Assembly (NCBI RefSeq): GCF_902616385.1
Contig: NZ_CACMSM010000001.1
Location: forward strand, 1-64,000
Length of the DNA stretch: 64,000 bases
Origin: an uncultured Prochlorococcus sp.
Lineage (GTDB): Bacteria > Cyanobacteriota > Cyanobacteriia > PCC-6307 > Cyanobiaceae
Reading direction: 5' to 3'
Shown: positions 1 through 10,770 of the stretch, in pieces
How positions within the stretch are numbered: position 1 is the first letter of the stretch
Layout: every line of letters starts with the position of its first letter
Program-made: the position numbers and the translations under genes
Notes under the pieces: generated by a model
The model's database searches: none
Told to the model about the DNA's origin: nothing
What the model saw: the letters and a program-made list of their open reading frames with translations, nothing else

Positions 1-155
1 ACCCGTGCAAGTTTATCTGCAAAAGGTCTACTCTTAAGAACTTGATCTTGAGCTCTCCTAACTTTTGCAGCTGCAACAAGTCTCATGGCCTCCGTTATTT
101 TTCTTGTATTTTTAACGGAAACGATTCGATCTCTAATCTCTTTAAGATTTGCCAT
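1..155 (-). CDS. atpG: ATP synthase gamma subunit (partial, N-terminus only)
   Basis: This is the start of the F1 gamma subunit, the central rotor shaft that couples proton flow through Fo to catalysis in F1. Only about 51 N-terminal residues are present because the gene runs off the left edge of the window. The translation begins [20 protein letters not shown] and continues with [16 protein letters not shown], the well-known N-terminal helix of gamma subunits. The ATG lies at 155, 19 bases after the atpA stop, in the same direction. This is the usual alpha-gamma order, so it is the last visible gene of the ATP synthase operon. Regulatory loops further into the protein cannot be judged. Confidence 0.95.
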   Translation of the reverse strand, partial: MANLKEIRDRIVSVKNTRKITEAMRLVAAAKVRRAQDQVLKSRPFADKLAR

Positions 156-174
156 GGTATCTCCTTAAATAAAT

Positions 175-1704
<1,530 letters not shown>

Positions 1705-1722
1705 TTAAGGTTGATTTAAAAG

Positions 1723-2265
1723 TTACTTGGAAAGAGTTAAGCCAAGTTTTCTAATTTGTGAAGCAAGGGAAGCATCAATTACTTTTGATCCTACACTGGC
1801 AACGAAACCACCAATAAGAGATGGGTCGATTTTAGTTACAAGTTCTAATTTTTCTGTTCCAGCAATATTGATGATCTTCTTGGTAATTAAACCTTTCTGT
1901 TCATCAGTAAGCTCGACTGCAGAAGTAACAGTTGCCAAAGCAATATTACTATTTTCTCGGTAAATCTCTAAAAACCTATCAAGAATTGAGGTAAGGATTC
2001 CAATTCTTTGCCTATCGGCCAATAATTTTAAGAAATTCAGTAAAGAAGAATTAACCTTATTTGAAAAAATTTCAATAATGATTTTCTTCTTAGCATCTGT
2101 CTCTAAAATGGGAGAGGATAGTGCCTTCTCCAATTCAGGGGAATCTTTTATTAATTCCAAGAGTTGTTTAACCTCAGAAACCATCTCTTCAGTTTGCGAA
2201 TTTTCATTCACAACTTGAAGTAGTGCTTCTGCATATGGAGTAGTAACTGAATTTAAAAGTGGCAT
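1723..2265 (-). CDS. atpH: ATP synthase F1 subunit delta
   Basis: This 180-residue delta subunit (OSCP family) joins the top of the alpha3-beta3 head to the peripheral stalk made by b and b'. The N-terminal helical domain begins [19 protein letters not shown]. The C-terminal part carries the family-typical stretch DPSLIGGFVASVGSKVIDAS. The ATG overlaps the stop of atpF by one base (TAATG), which points to translational coupling. The assignment rests on the family motifs and on the fixed position between b and alpha. Confidence 0.95.
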   Translation of the reverse strand: MPLLNSVTTPYAEALLQVVNENSQTEEMVSEVKQLLELIKDSPELEKALSSPILETDAKKKIIIEIFSNKVNSSLLNFLKLLADRQRIGILTSILDRFLEIYRENSNIALATVTSAVELTDEQKGLITKKIINIAGTEKLELVTKIDPSLIGGFVASVGSKVIDASLASQIRKLGLTLSK

Positions 2266-2777
2266 TAATTCACCTCAATATTATTAATTGATTGAGTTAC
2301 CAAATTTTCTTGTGTTGTTTTATCAAGTCGATTTGGGAGAGAATCTAAAGCTTTCTTAATTGCCAGTTCAACAGCTTCTTTTCGAAGTTGAGAAATTGCT
2401 CTGGATGCTTCAGAGCTCTCATCAGAGATTGCACTTTGTTTAATTCGTGCCATCTCCTCTATCGCTTTTTTCTCACTTTCCATTCTGATTGATTCAGATC
2501 TTTTTAGTGAATCTGCTTTTATTTGAGAAGCTTTTTCTTCTGCTGAAGATAAATCTTTCCTCGCCTTTTCTAAAGCTTGAGTTGCATTTAGGAGTCGATC
2601 TTCAGCATCTTTTAATTCAAGAAGGATTCCTTCTCTCCTTTTTTGAAGCATTTTGCCTAAGAACCCAGGCAAAAATTTATAAAGACCAAAAACTACTACA
2701 GCCCAATTAAGAATGTTAGTTTCAAATAAATTGAAATTTAATCCAAAACCTTCTGTAGCTAAAAGAGTTAAATTCAT
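2265..2777 (-). CDS. atpF: ATP synthase Fo subunit b
   Basis: This is subunit b (170 residues) of the peripheral stalk. A single N-terminal membrane segment (about residues 25-45, including [20 protein letters not shown]) is followed by a long charged helix rich in Ala, Glu and Lys that would form the coiled-coil stalk. Cyanobacteria use a b/b' heterodimer, and the b' gene lies immediately upstream. The start codon overlaps the end of b' by four bases (ATGA), and the stop overlaps the atpH start by one base. All three stalk genes therefore look translationally coupled. Confidence 0.95.
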   Translation of the reverse strand: MNLTLLATEGFGLNFNLFETNILNWAVVVFGLYKFLPGFLGKMLQKRREGILLELKDAEDRLLNATQALEKARKDLSSAEEKASQIKADSLKRSESIRMESEKKAIEEMARIKQSAISDESSEASRAISQLRKEAVELAIKKALDSLPNRLDKTTQENLVTQSINNIEVN

Positions 2778-3235
2778 TTTTCTAGAATCAATCTATTAAC
2801 AATAAGTTCGCTTAGATCATCAGCCTGTTTAGAAAGTTGATCACGAGCAGCAGATGTCTGACTTTCAATTTCTAGTCTTGCTTTTTCTTTTGAAGCATTT
2901 GCTTCATTGTTAGCAAGTTCTAGTGCTTCTTTATAAAGCTTGTCAGACTCATCCTCAGCTTCGCTTACAATTCTTTGGGCTTCTGTACGAGCACTTTGAA
3001 GCTGAGTTAATAAATCAGCTTCTAACTTTTTAACCTCAGAAAGTTTATTTTTGGCCTCAATAATATTATTACTTACAAACTTTTCTCTTTTTTCTACAAC
3101 ATTGCCTACAGGCTTAAAAAAGAGAGAATTTAATATGTAAGTAAGCGCAACTACTTGTATCGCCATTAGAGGCAAAGTGGCATTTATATCAAATAATCCA
3201 CCTTCTGTAGCACCAAAAAAATTAAAGGCCAACAT
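2774..3235 (-). CDS. atpG': ATP synthase Fo subunit b' (duplicated b)
   Basis: This is subunit b' (153 residues), the second peripheral-stalk subunit found in photosynthetic bacteria and chloroplasts. One membrane segment near the N-terminus ([17 protein letters not shown]) is followed by the motif [11 protein letters not shown] and a long amphipathic helix of about 100 residues. It lies between the c subunit gene and the b gene and overlaps the latter by four bases. The gene is named atpG or atpF2 in some annotations. The symbol here follows cyanobacterial usage. Confidence 0.93.
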   Translation of the reverse strand: MLAFNFFGATEGGLFDINATLPLMAIQVVALTYILNSLFFKPVGNVVEKREKFVSNNIIEAKNKLSEVKKLEADLLTQLQSARTEAQRIVSEAEDESDKLYKEALELANNEANASKEKARLEIESQTSAARDQLSKQADDLSELIVNRLILEK

Positions 3236-3303
3236 ATGATTCAGTTGAAGTTAAAAAATTAAATTTAAATATTGCTAATAAGGATTAGAAGCAATATTAA
3301 CTT

Positions 3304-3567
<264 letters not shown>

Positions 3568-3628
3568 TTAATACTTGTGATAATCTTTGTTGTCATTCAC
3601 GCTTGGACATCCTTTCTTTATAAGAATG

Positions 3629-3698
3629 GGTCTGATATTTTCAGACCTACGCGATTAGATATTTTGCCAGATTACAGACCCTTTGTAAAAGAGTCTGA
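3629..3698 (-). promoter_or_regulatory. Paired inverted repeats in the atpB-atpE spacer (candidate RNA switch or processing site)
   Basis: A perfect 7-base inverted repeat (GGTCTGA at 3629-3635, TCAGACC at 3641-3647, loop of 5) lies between atpB and atpE. A second, shorter pair follows (CAGAC at 3675-3679, GTCTG at 3693-3697). Because the arms share sequence, the outer arms could pair with each other instead: 3630-3635 with 3675-3680 region, and 3641-3646 with 3693-3698. In the mRNA (minus strand) this would sit between the a and c coding regions. No U-run follows either hairpin on the minus strand, so a simple terminator is less likely. The function is an inference. Confidence 0.45.
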
Positions 3699-3714
3699 AT
3701 GTATTAGAAGAAAG

Positions 3715-4440
3715 CTAATGATGTTCTTCAACAGCTTCTCCAATGTAGTAGGCCGCTAATGTTGCGAAAATCAATGCCTGAATTGCACTAGTAAATAATC
3801 CTAGAAACATAACAGGTATTGGGAGAATTAGCGGAACTAAAAAGACTAGAACACCAACAACAAGTTCATCAGCCAAAATATTTCCAAATAGCCTGAAAGA
3901 GAGTGATAGAGGTTTCGTAAAGTCCTCTAGAATTTTGAAAGGAAGCATAATAGGAGTTGGGTGAACATAATATTCAAAGTATCTCCAACCCTTATTGCTT
4001 AAACCTGCATAGAAATAAGAGAGTGAAACCAATAAAGCCAAGGCTATAGTTGTATTGATATCTGCAGTAGGTGCTCCTAATTCTCCACTTGGTAACTTAA
4101 TCAATCTCCAAGGAATTAAAGCTCCTCCCCAATTACTAACGAAGACAAATAAAAATAAAGTCCCTATAAATGGCATCCAATCTCTATATACTTTTTCACC
4201 TATTTGAGTCCTAGCGAGATCTCTTATGTAATCCCAGAGGAACTCAAGCAAGTTTTGAAGGCCTTTAGGATCATTTTCCATTTTTTTAGTTCCTAAAGAA
4301 ATAAAAACTAATAACGCTCCTAATAAAATCCAAGATGTTAAAAATACCTGCCCATGAAGTCTGATATTTCCAATTTGCCAATAAAGATGTTGACCAACTT
4401 CTAATGCTGCAAAATTTGTTAGCAAGGAATTAAAAAACAT
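3715..4440 (-). CDS. atpB: ATP synthase Fo subunit a
   Basis: This is subunit a (241 residues), the stator channel that passes protons to the c-ring. About five membrane segments can be read. The essential arginine is Arg183 in [17 protein letters not shown], the hallmark motif. The C-terminal helix [20 protein letters not shown] also matches cyanobacterial and chloroplast AtpI proteins. It is the second gene of the operon, 23 bases after atpI. Some cyanobacterial annotations call this gene atpI, so the symbol follows bacterial usage. Confidence 0.96.
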   Translation of the reverse strand: MFFNSLLTNFAALEVGQHLYWQIGNIRLHGQVFLTSWILLGALLVFISLGTKKMENDPKGLQNLLEFLWDYIRDLARTQIGEKVYRDWMPFIGTLFLFVFVSNWGGALIPWRLIKLPSGELGAPTADINTTIALALLVSLSYFYAGLSNKGWRYFEYYVHPTPIMLPFKILEDFTKPLSLSFRLFGNILADELVVGVLVFLVPLILPIPVMFLGLFTSAIQALIFATLAAYYIGEAVEEHH

Positions 4441-4463
4441 TTGTTTTGAATAGAAAAATTTAC

Positions 4464-4940
4464 TTAAGAACGTGAAAAATAAAGAATGAGTGAAGGCTTA
4501 TAAATAAAAAAACCTATCATTGCAGGAAAAATATCCAAAGATCCTAGCTTGCTCGCAAAAATAAAGAGGCAAACTGGAACTAATAGTTGCAATTTTGATA
4601 CACCTGATGATTCTTTACCAAGTTTCCCTATACTTTTAGCAAGCAAGCGTAGGTAAAAAATGCCAGCAATTGCACCTATAAAAATACTAAAACCAAAAGT
4701 AAAGCCTAAAAAAATTCCAGTTATTGATGCTAATAGAATAGAAACAATAAAAGTAATTCCAAAAATTGTTAATTGCAATTTTGTGTATTCATCATTTATA
4801 GAAAGCAAAAGATCTATTTGATTGGCAATGCCAGATTTACTTTCTTTGATGATCGAATTATTTAGGGATTGAGGAAGTTGAACATTCTCATTAGAAGGAT
4901 GCTCAAGTTTTTTTCTATTTGAGTCCACTGATGTGAACAT
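4464..4940 (-). CDS. atpI: ATP synthase-associated AtpI-like membrane protein
   Basis: This small membrane protein (158 residues) starts the ATP synthase operon, the place held by atpI/atp1 in cyanobacteria. The first 55 residues are polar. Four hydrophobic segments follow (for example [20 protein letters not shown] and [17 protein letters not shown]). Homologues in other bacteria help assemble the c-ring or supply magnesium, but they are poorly conserved. The assignment therefore rests mainly on position and topology. The ATG follows a purine-rich GAGGGGG about 10 bases upstream. Confidence 0.75.
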   Translation of the reverse strand: MFTSVDSNRKKLEHPSNENVQLPQSLNNSIIKESKSGIANQIDLLLSINDEYTKLQLTIFGITFIVSILLASITGIFLGFTFGFSIFIGAIAGIFYLRLLAKSIGKLGKESSGVSKLQLLVPVCLFIFASKLGSLDIFPAMIGFFIYKPSLILYFSRS

Positions 4941-4973
4941 AGTTTAGAAACCCCCTCTTTACGGTTTGAAGTA

Positions 4974-5003
4974 AGTATATAAACTCACGGAATCTATCAC
5001 GGA
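4974..5003 (-). promoter_or_regulatory. Candidate atp operon promoter with duplicated heptamer
   Basis: On the minus strand a TATACT box (4979 to 4974) lies about 35 bases before the atpI start, in the only long gap upstream of the operon (4941-5207, shared with ftsW on the other strand). Just upstream of it the heptamer TCCGTGA occurs twice, 12 bases apart (plus-strand TCACGGA at 4985-4991 and 4997-5003). Direct repeats at such spacing in the -20 to -35 area could be an activator or repressor site. No transcript data support it. Apart from this, the gap shows no gene. Confidence 0.35.
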
Positions 5004-5207
5004 GAGGTACCTTTTAGCTAGTTTTTTTCTATAAAAAATTAATTCTTAAGATTTATGATGAATTTGCAGACCATTTTTTACTTTGTTCTCAAAAAATAAA
5101 ATTTATTCAAAGTAATCTATTTAATTGCTTTAACACTTTAAAACGTTAATAAAAGACTTGGCAAAATCTCAATTAAACGTCTCAATGGTACATATACATC
5201 TAAAAAT

Positions 5208-6443
5208 TTGGAGATAAGTCAAGAAAAAATAAAATATAAAAGAATTTTTAAAAGAAAAAAAACCTTTAGTTCTAATTACAAAAAAAATTTAGGCAATTTA
5301 AAAGAGTCTATATTTCCCTTACCTTGGACGATATGGCCTTATGAGGCAAAAATCCTCATTGTGCTCATTGGAATTTGGTCAATATTAGGAATATGCATAC
5401 TAGGGTCATCAAGTTGGTGGGTGGCTAGTAGGGAAATGGGGAATTGGGCCTACTTCTTAAAAAAACAAATCATTTGGACAATTCCAGGAATTAGTCTATT
5501 TTATTTCGTTCTTAATACAAACATTAGAAATCTCTTAAAGTTTTCAAAAATAATTTTTTATATTTTATTCTTTTTGATTTTCCTTACCAATTTTACTGGA
5601 ATTACAGTTAATGGATCTTCAAGATGGCTAGTGCTTGGCAATTTACGTCTGCAGCCATCTGAATTAATTAAACCTTTTCTAATTCTAGAAGCTTCAAATC
5701 TTTTCGCACATTGGAATCTAGTAAAGAATGATAAAAAATTAATTTCAATTATAACCTTTGGTTTATTAATTTTATTAATACTTAAACAGCCTAATTTAAG
5801 TACTGCATCATTAACTGGAATTCTTCTTTGGGTAATGGGTTTATGTGGAGGAGTAAAACTTAGCTCTCTTTGCTCATTTGCTTCAATAGGATTAATTACT
5901 GGATGTATCAGCATCCTTAATAACGAATATCAAAAACTGAGAGTTACTTCATTTATAAATCCTTGGAAAGATCAACAAGAAAATGGATTTCAATTGGTTC
6001 AAAGTTTATTAGCTATAGGTTCAGGTGGTCTATTCGGCCAAGGTTTTGGACTTTCTATGCAAAAATTACAGTATCTACCGTTCATGTATACAGATTTTAT
6101 TTTTGCCATTTTTGCGGAAGAATTTGGTTTATTGGGCTGTACTTTATTCTTAGGATTTTTAGCAGTATTCTCTTATATAAGCCTAAGAATTAGTCTTAAG
6201 TGCAGAAACAACTATACAAAATTAGTTGCTATCGGATGTGGTGTTTTGTTGACAGGTCAATCAATAATGCATATTGCTGTAGCAACAGGTTCAATGCCTA
6301 CTACAGGGTTACCACTACCTTTCATTAGTTATGGTGGCAATTCATTAATAGCGTCTTTTTTTATTGCAGGGATGTTGGTTAGATGTTCATTAGAGTCATC
6401 AGGATTAATTGGTATGATTAGTACACGAAAGACTCTTAATTAG
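5208..6443 (+). CDS. ftsW: FtsW/RodA/SpoVE family peptidoglycan polymerase
   Basis: This 411-residue polytopic membrane protein of the SEDS family polymerises glycan strands with a cognate class B PBP, here probably at the division septum. About ten membrane segments follow a basic N-terminus of roughly 40 residues. The signature GLPLPFISYGGNS is near the C-terminus, and NGSSRWLVLGNLRLQPSEL is the conserved loop around the catalytic region. The start is uncertain. The reading frame opens at a TTG (5208) without a clear ribosome-binding site, and no in-frame ATG occurs before about residue 90, too late for a functional protein. RodA is the alternative family member. FtsW is favoured because cyanobacteria usually keep a lone gene like this. 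Confidence 0.85.
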   Translation: MEISQEKIKYKRIFKRKKTFSSNYKKNLGNLKESIFPLPWTIWPYEAKILIVLIGIWSILGICILGSSSWWVASREMGNWAYFLKKQIIWTIPGISLFYFVLNTNIRNLLKFSKIIFYILFFLIFLTNFTGITVNGSSRWLVLGNLRLQPSELIKPFLILEASNLFAHWNLVKNDKKLISIITFGLLILLILKQPNLSTASLTGILLWVMGLCGGVKLSSLCSFASIGLITGCISILNNEYQKLRVTSFINPWKDQQENGFQLVQSLLAIGSGGLFGQGFGLSMQKLQYLPFMYTDFIFAIFAEEFGLLGCTLFLGFLAVFSYISLRISLKCRNNYTKLVAIGCGVLLTGQSIMHIAVATGSMPTTGLPLPFISYGGNSLIASFFIAGMLVRCSLESSGLIGMISTRKTLN

Positions 6444-6525
6444 TTAGAATTTAAGGGATTAAATTTAAGCTATCGAATCATTTAATTTAGTTATTTCAGA
6501 ATTATCTCAAAAGGGTAATCTGCTT

Positions 6526-7182
6526 ATGCAGAATGGTCTTAATAGTCCTGGTCCATTTACTATATTTTTGGTTTTCAGCGCAGGACTTTTAACAAGTCTT
6601 GGGCCATGTTCATTATCATTACTTCCAGTTACCATTGCTTATATAGGCGGAACAGAGAAAAATAAATTTAAACTTATTAGTTTTTCAGGAGGTGTAGTTT
6701 TTTCTCTTGTCACACTTGGAGCTGCGAGTGGATTTTTAGGTAAAATATATGGGCAAATTCCATCTTATTACACTTCATTTGTTGCCCTAATAGCAATAAT
6801 AATGGGTTTAAATTTATTAGGAATTCTAAAGTTTCAGTTTCCTAATGGACCTGATATAAAAATAATTGAAGATAAAATACCATTATTTATAGCGCCTTTT
6901 GCCATAGGGACAACTTTTGGACTAGCTTCTTCACCTTGCATTACTCCAGTTTTAGCAACTCTTCTAGCTTGGGTATCGCAAGCTAAAAACCCGATAATAT
7001 CTATTATTTTTTTATTTTTCTTTGGGATAGGCCAAATAACCCCATTAATCATTGCAGGAGCTACTGCAGAAAACTTAAAGCAATTCTTAGCTCTTAGAAA
7101 ATTTAGTCAAATAATTCCTACTTTAAGTGGGATATTTTTAGTTTCCCTAGGGTTATTAAATTTATTTTCAAATTGGATTTAA
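6526..7182 (+). CDS. ccdA: Cytochrome c biogenesis transmembrane protein CcdA
   Basis: This is a 218-residue DsbD/CcdA-family protein that passes reducing power from stromal or cytoplasmic thioredoxin across the thylakoid membrane, keeping apocytochrome c haem-binding cysteines reduced. Six membrane segments can be read. The two redox cysteines are in SLGPCSLSLLP (first helix) and SSPCITPVLATL (fourth helix), the standard pair. The next gene, ccsB, begins directly after the stop. The pair is therefore a System II cytochrome c maturation unit for cytochrome f, c550 and c6. It might also start in-frame slightly downstream, but ATG 6526 fits well. Confidence 0.93.
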   Translation: MQNGLNSPGPFTIFLVFSAGLLTSLGPCSLSLLPVTIAYIGGTEKNKFKLISFSGGVVFSLVTLGAASGFLGKIYGQIPSYYTSFVALIAIIMGLNLLGILKFQFPNGPDIKIIEDKIPLFIAPFAIGTTFGLASSPCITPVLATLLAWVSQAKNPIISIIFLFFFGIGQITPLIIAGATAENLKQFLALRKFSQIIPTLSGIFLVSLGLLNLFSNWI

Positions 7183-8469
7183 ATGATTATTTTTAAGAAT
7201 CTAATTTTAAAAATATCAAGTTTAAGATTCGCTATATCGCTTATAATCTTCATTGCCATTGCCAGTGGAATAGGTACTTTTATACCTCAAGGTAGTAATA
7301 ATAAATTCTATATTGATAATTTCGATAGTGCTCCCATTTTTGGATTTTTAGATGGAGAAAGAGTCTTAAAACTTCAATTGGATCATATATATACAAGCTT
7401 TTGGTTTTTATTTACATTAATTCTTCTTTGCATTTCCCTGGCAGCTTGTAGTTTCAGAAGGCAAATTCCCTCATTAAAAGCTTCATTAAAATGGATTGAA
7501 TATAAGAGCGAAAAAAAATTTAGCAAACTACAACTAACTACAAGTCATCCAATCAATCAAGATGGAGAACATATATCAAAAGTAGATTTATTACTTAAAA
7601 AAAAAGGATGGAAAACATACAAATTTAATAGTCATATTTCAGCAAGAAAGGGTTTAATTGGAAAAATAGGTCCTTTAGTTGTACATATCGGATTAATAGT
7701 CTTACTTATAGGTTCAGCATATGGAAGTTTTACAAGTCAATCAAAAGAACAATATTTACTGCCTGGAGAAACTTTAGATCTTGTTAATGAGAGCACAAAC
7801 TCAAAAGCCAAAGTAAAATTAGTCGATTTTTTTATAGAACGTGAGAGTGATGGTGTTCCCAAACAGTTTATTTCAAAATTAAATTTTTCTTCTGAAGATC
7901 TAAATTTAAATGAAATAAAAACAACCAAAGTTAATCACCCAATCAGGTTTAAAGGGTTAACTATCTATCAAGCAGATTGGGCAATATCAAATGTTGTTTT
8001 AGAAATAGATAATATCCTTTATCAATTACAATTAAAGGAGATACCAGAAATCGGTAATCAAGTTTGGGGAGTTTTAGTTGAATTAGGATCGGAGACTAAA
8101 AAAAATTTCCTTTTAACAATAGATAATGAAAATGGTCCACTTAAAATTTCGAATATAGAAAATTTTTCCGAGAATAATCTCTATATCAATGACGATCCTT
8201 TAGAAGTTAACTCTTCAAAAGTATCTCTGAAAAAAATAATCCCAAGCACTGGATTAATAATTAAAAATGATCCGTCTATACCATTTATTTACTTTTCTTT
8301 TATCTTAATAATTTTTGGAACAATAACAAGTCTTATACCAACTAACCAACTATGGATTCTGGTAAATAAAGAATCGCACAAGTTATCTATTGGAGGCCTT
8401 AGCAACAAAAATCTAGTTGGTTTTAAAAAAGAATTTTTTAAATTATCAGACGAAATAAAAAATTTTTAA
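7183..8469 (+). CDS. ccsB: Cytochrome c biogenesis protein CcsB/Ccs1 (ResB-like)
   Basis: This 428-residue ResB-domain protein forms the System II haem-transfer complex with CcsA. Three membrane helices lie near the N-terminus (around residues 15-35, 70-90 and 160-185). A long lumenal domain follows, and a last helix ([20 protein letters not shown]) lies near residue 375. The motifs FIPQGSNN and [12 protein letters not shown] are typical of the family. It begins at the base after the ccdA stop, a strict two-gene operon. Its end overlaps the convergent queF stop by four bases. CcsA itself is not in this window. Confidence 0.92.
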   Translation: MIIFKNLILKISSLRFAISLIIFIAIASGIGTFIPQGSNNKFYIDNFDSAPIFGFLDGERVLKLQLDHIYTSFWFLFTLILLCISLAACSFRRQIPSLKASLKWIEYKSEKKFSKLQLTTSHPINQDGEHISKVDLLLKKKGWKTYKFNSHISARKGLIGKIGPLVVHIGLIVLLIGSAYGSFTSQSKEQYLLPGETLDLVNESTNSKAKVKLVDFFIERESDGVPKQFISKLNFSSEDLNLNEIKTTKVNHPIRFKGLTIYQADWAISNVVLEIDNILYQLQLKEIPEIGNQVWGVLVELGSETKKNFLLTIDNENGPLKISNIENFSENNLYINDDPLEVNSSKVSLKKIIPSTGLIIKNDPSIPFIYFSFILIIFGTITSLIPTNQLWILVNKESHKLSIGGLSNKNLVGFKKEFFKLSDEIKNF

Positions 8470-8876
8470 TTTATTTTCTGCCCACTAAAAATATCTAACT
8501 GCATAGAAACATTCCCTCTGGGGTTAAATGCAGCATTTAAATGTATCCAGTGAGGTGAACCTTCATTCACTAAATCATCCATAATTCTATTCACAACTTC
8601 CTCATGTGATATTTTTATATCCCTAAAATTATTAATATAAAGCTTTAAAGACTTCAACTCATAGACTTTCAAATTAGGTTGATAAATAATATTTAGCTTT
8701 GCAAAATCTGGATAACCAGAAAATGGGCACTTACATGTAAATTCAGGTAACTGAATAGAAATTTCATAAATTCTTTGCTTATTAGGATTATCGAAACAAA
8801 TTATTTTTGATTCTTCAATAATTCTTTCACCATATAGCGGTCTTTGAGTCGAATCTTCTAATTTAGCTGTACTCAT
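8466..8876 (-). CDS. queF: NADPH-dependent 7-cyano-7-deazaguanine reductase (type I QueF)
   Basis: QueF reduces preQ0 to preQ1 in queuosine synthesis, the only known biological nitrile reduction. The 136-residue length fits the single-domain type I enzyme. The nucleophilic cysteine is Cys50 in [14 protein letters not shown], with Asp57 as the acid, and the QueF substrate-binding segment [10 protein letters not shown] follows. It is convergent with ccsB and divergent from the small gene at 9043. Queuosine made with this enzyme would modify GUN-anticodon tRNAs. No other queuosine gene is visible here. Confidence 0.95.
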   Translation of the reverse strand: MSTAKLEDSTQRPLYGERIIEESKIICFDNPNKQRIYEISIQLPEFTCKCPFSGYPDFAKLNIIYQPNLKVYELKSLKLYINNFRDIKISHEEVVNRIMDDLVNEGSPHWIHLNAAFNPRGNVSMQLDIFSGQKIN

Positions 8877-8999
8877 TTTTAGTAGAACTTTTTTACTAAA
8901 CCTATATAAAAACTATATATAAAGATAAAAATTCGCAAAAGTATCAACAAATCTAAGTATTACAATTAACTAAGTCAAAAGATGTTAAATCTTATTTTT

Positions 9000-9042
9000 G
9001 TATCAATAGTAACATTCATAATGTCCACCAAAAGGGTTATAT
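9000..9042 (+). promoter_or_regulatory. Possible NtcA-like promoter upstream of the glnB unit
   Basis: GTA-N8-AAC occurs at 9000-9013, five of six bases of the NtcA consensus GTA-N8-TAC. A TTATAT box lies at 9037-9042, about 23 bases further on, which is the spacing of class II NtcA promoters. If used, transcription would start near 9050 and translation of the small gene at ATG 9055 or 9070 rather than GTG 9043. In an AT-rich genome such matches arise often by chance. Confidence 0.25.
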
Positions 9043-9312
9043 GTGATTAGTTCAATGAAAAATTTAATGGACATTTGTTTGATAACCATCGATAACAACT
9101 TAAATAAATCCCTTCAACCAAAAACTGCAATTGGGATGTTATGGCTTCAAACACACTTTGAGAATGATCAGTGGGAAGCGTTGTCAAATAGTACAGTAAT
9201 AATTTCTGAAAAAAATTCCCAACTATTAATTGAAGACGCTAAGAATGCAGGCCTTAATGTTGAATGTTTTTCTGATATTTCAATGTTGGATGTTTTCCCA
9301 AAAAACAATTAA
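9043..9312 (+). CDS. Small conserved-looking protein of unknown function upstream of glnB
   Basis: This 89-residue soluble protein is not recognised. It has no membrane segment and no catalytic motif I can name. It reads as a small alpha/beta protein (ICLITIDNNLN, then IGMLWLQTHFENDQWEAL, then a strand-like TVIISEKNSQLLIEDAKNAGLNVECF). The region ending in GLNVECFSDISMLD suggests a compact ligand- or protein-binding fold. It precedes glnB by 24 bases on the same strand, so the two are probably cotranscribed and it may have a nitrogen-related role. The start is unsettled: GTG 9043, ATG 9055 and ATG 9070 are all in frame. Confidence 0.65.
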   Translation: MISSMKNLMDICLITIDNNLNKSLQPKTAIGMLWLQTHFENDQWEALSNSTVIISEKNSQLLIEDAKNAGLNVECFSDISMLDVFPKNN

Positions 9313-9676
<364 letters not shown>

Positions 9677-9690
<14 letters not shown>

Positions 9691-10489
9691 TTACTAAATT
9701 TTGTATATATTCACTATTAATCCTTTTATTTAATTGACTTCCTAATGTCATCCAAGCTAAATATTCATGATTTCCAGCAGGACCTACAAGAGGAGAAGCT
9801 ATCAAATTTTTTATATTCCACTGGAAATTCTTGGCAGTATTAATAACAGACTCTATAGCCTCAGTATGGAATTTAGGATTGCGAACAACACCCCCTTTAC
9901 TGACTTTATCTTTACCCACTTCAAATTGGGGTTTAATTAAAAATACTCCCTCAATACAATCACCCTCTAATAAATTACAAATAGATTTAAAAACTAGCTT
10001 TAATGAAATAAAAGACAAATCAGCAACCACAAAATTTGGTAATTCATTACCTCTAGACAGAAGATCATTAGGTTTTAAATTTCGAATATTAGTTCGCTCA
10101 AAAAGTTTAACTTTTGGGTTATTTCTAATCTTCCATGCAGTCTGCCCATAACCAACATCTATCCCGTAAACTAACTTTGCTCCTTGTTGCAATAAGCAAT
10201 CAGTAAATCCCCCAGTAGAGATTCCTGCGTCAATACATATTTTATCTTTTACTTTAATTTCAAGTTTATTAAATGCCTCCATTAATTTTTCGCCACCCCT
10301 TGATACAAACATAGGTTGGGAATCAATAAAAAATTCAGATCCAATTAATATTTGTTGTCCAGGTTTATCCCATACTTTTCCATTGATATCTCTAACCTTG
10401 CCCGCAAGGATTAAACCTTGGGCTTTTTGACGAGTTTCACATAAACCACTTTTTAAAAGATAAAGGTCTAATCTACTTTTTTTAATCAT
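9677..10489 (-). CDS. tlyA: TlyA family rRNA 2'-O-methyltransferase (S4 domain)
   Basis: This 270-residue protein has an N-terminal S4 RNA-binding domain (about residues 4-65, RLDLYLLKSGLCETRQKAQG) followed by an FtsJ-like methyltransferase fold. The SAM-binding motif CIDAGISTGGFTDCLLQQGA is near residues 90-110. The segment VVADLSFISLKLVF carries the conserved DLSF. Homologues methylate ribose in 16S and/or 23S rRNA and are often annotated as hemolysin A. No evidence supports a haemolytic role. It stands alone between convergent glnB and the spacer before purB. Confidence 0.88.
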
Positions 10490-10627
10490 CTATTAATCAA
10501 TAAAAAAGACTGAATAATGAATTTCTACAAGATTAAGATCCAAATTCTTTAATACCTTCCAATTTTAAATAAGAACTAAAAAATTACCAATTATTAACGA
10601 AAGGAATAAATGCAAACATTTTTATAT

Positions 10628-10705
10628 TTAAGCTTTCTTAATTAGCCAGAAAAATGTTACATAAGAAAATAATATCCAGGCAAATATGTTCAATGGCAAG
10701 TACAT
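10628..10705 (-). CDS. Possible 25-residue single-helix membrane microprotein
   Basis: An ATG at 10705 opens a 25-codon frame ending at TAA 10628. The peptide begins MYLPLNIFAWILF, continues with a hydrophobic helix containing two Trp residues, and ends in IKKA. This is the shape of the tiny subunits of photosynthetic complexes (one helix, short basic tail on the cytoplasmic or stromal side). It does not match the PetL, PetN, PetG, PsaM or PsbM sequences I know, so its identity is unknown. It is preceded by TTAAAG with no strong ribosome-binding site. Chance hydrophobic frames are common in AT-rich DNA. The longer frame that starts at 10825 overlaps purB and is less likely. Confidence 0.4.
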   Translation of the reverse strand: MYLPLNIFAWILFSYVTFFWLIKKA

Positions 10706-10770
10706 CTTTAAGGTATAGAGCAATAATTCGATTTTGGTTATAAAGTTTAAATTGATAATTAATAAAAATT

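Noticed and set aside
3577-3759. Plus-strand 60-codon frame across the atpB-atpE spacer
   Set aside because: It overlaps the end of atpB on the other strand, has no family features, and is best explained by the inverted repeats in this spacer.
8882-8896. GTA...TAC pair near the queF start considered as an NtcA site
   Set aside because: The spacing is nine bases, not eight, and it overlaps the queF leader on the wrong side for glnB.
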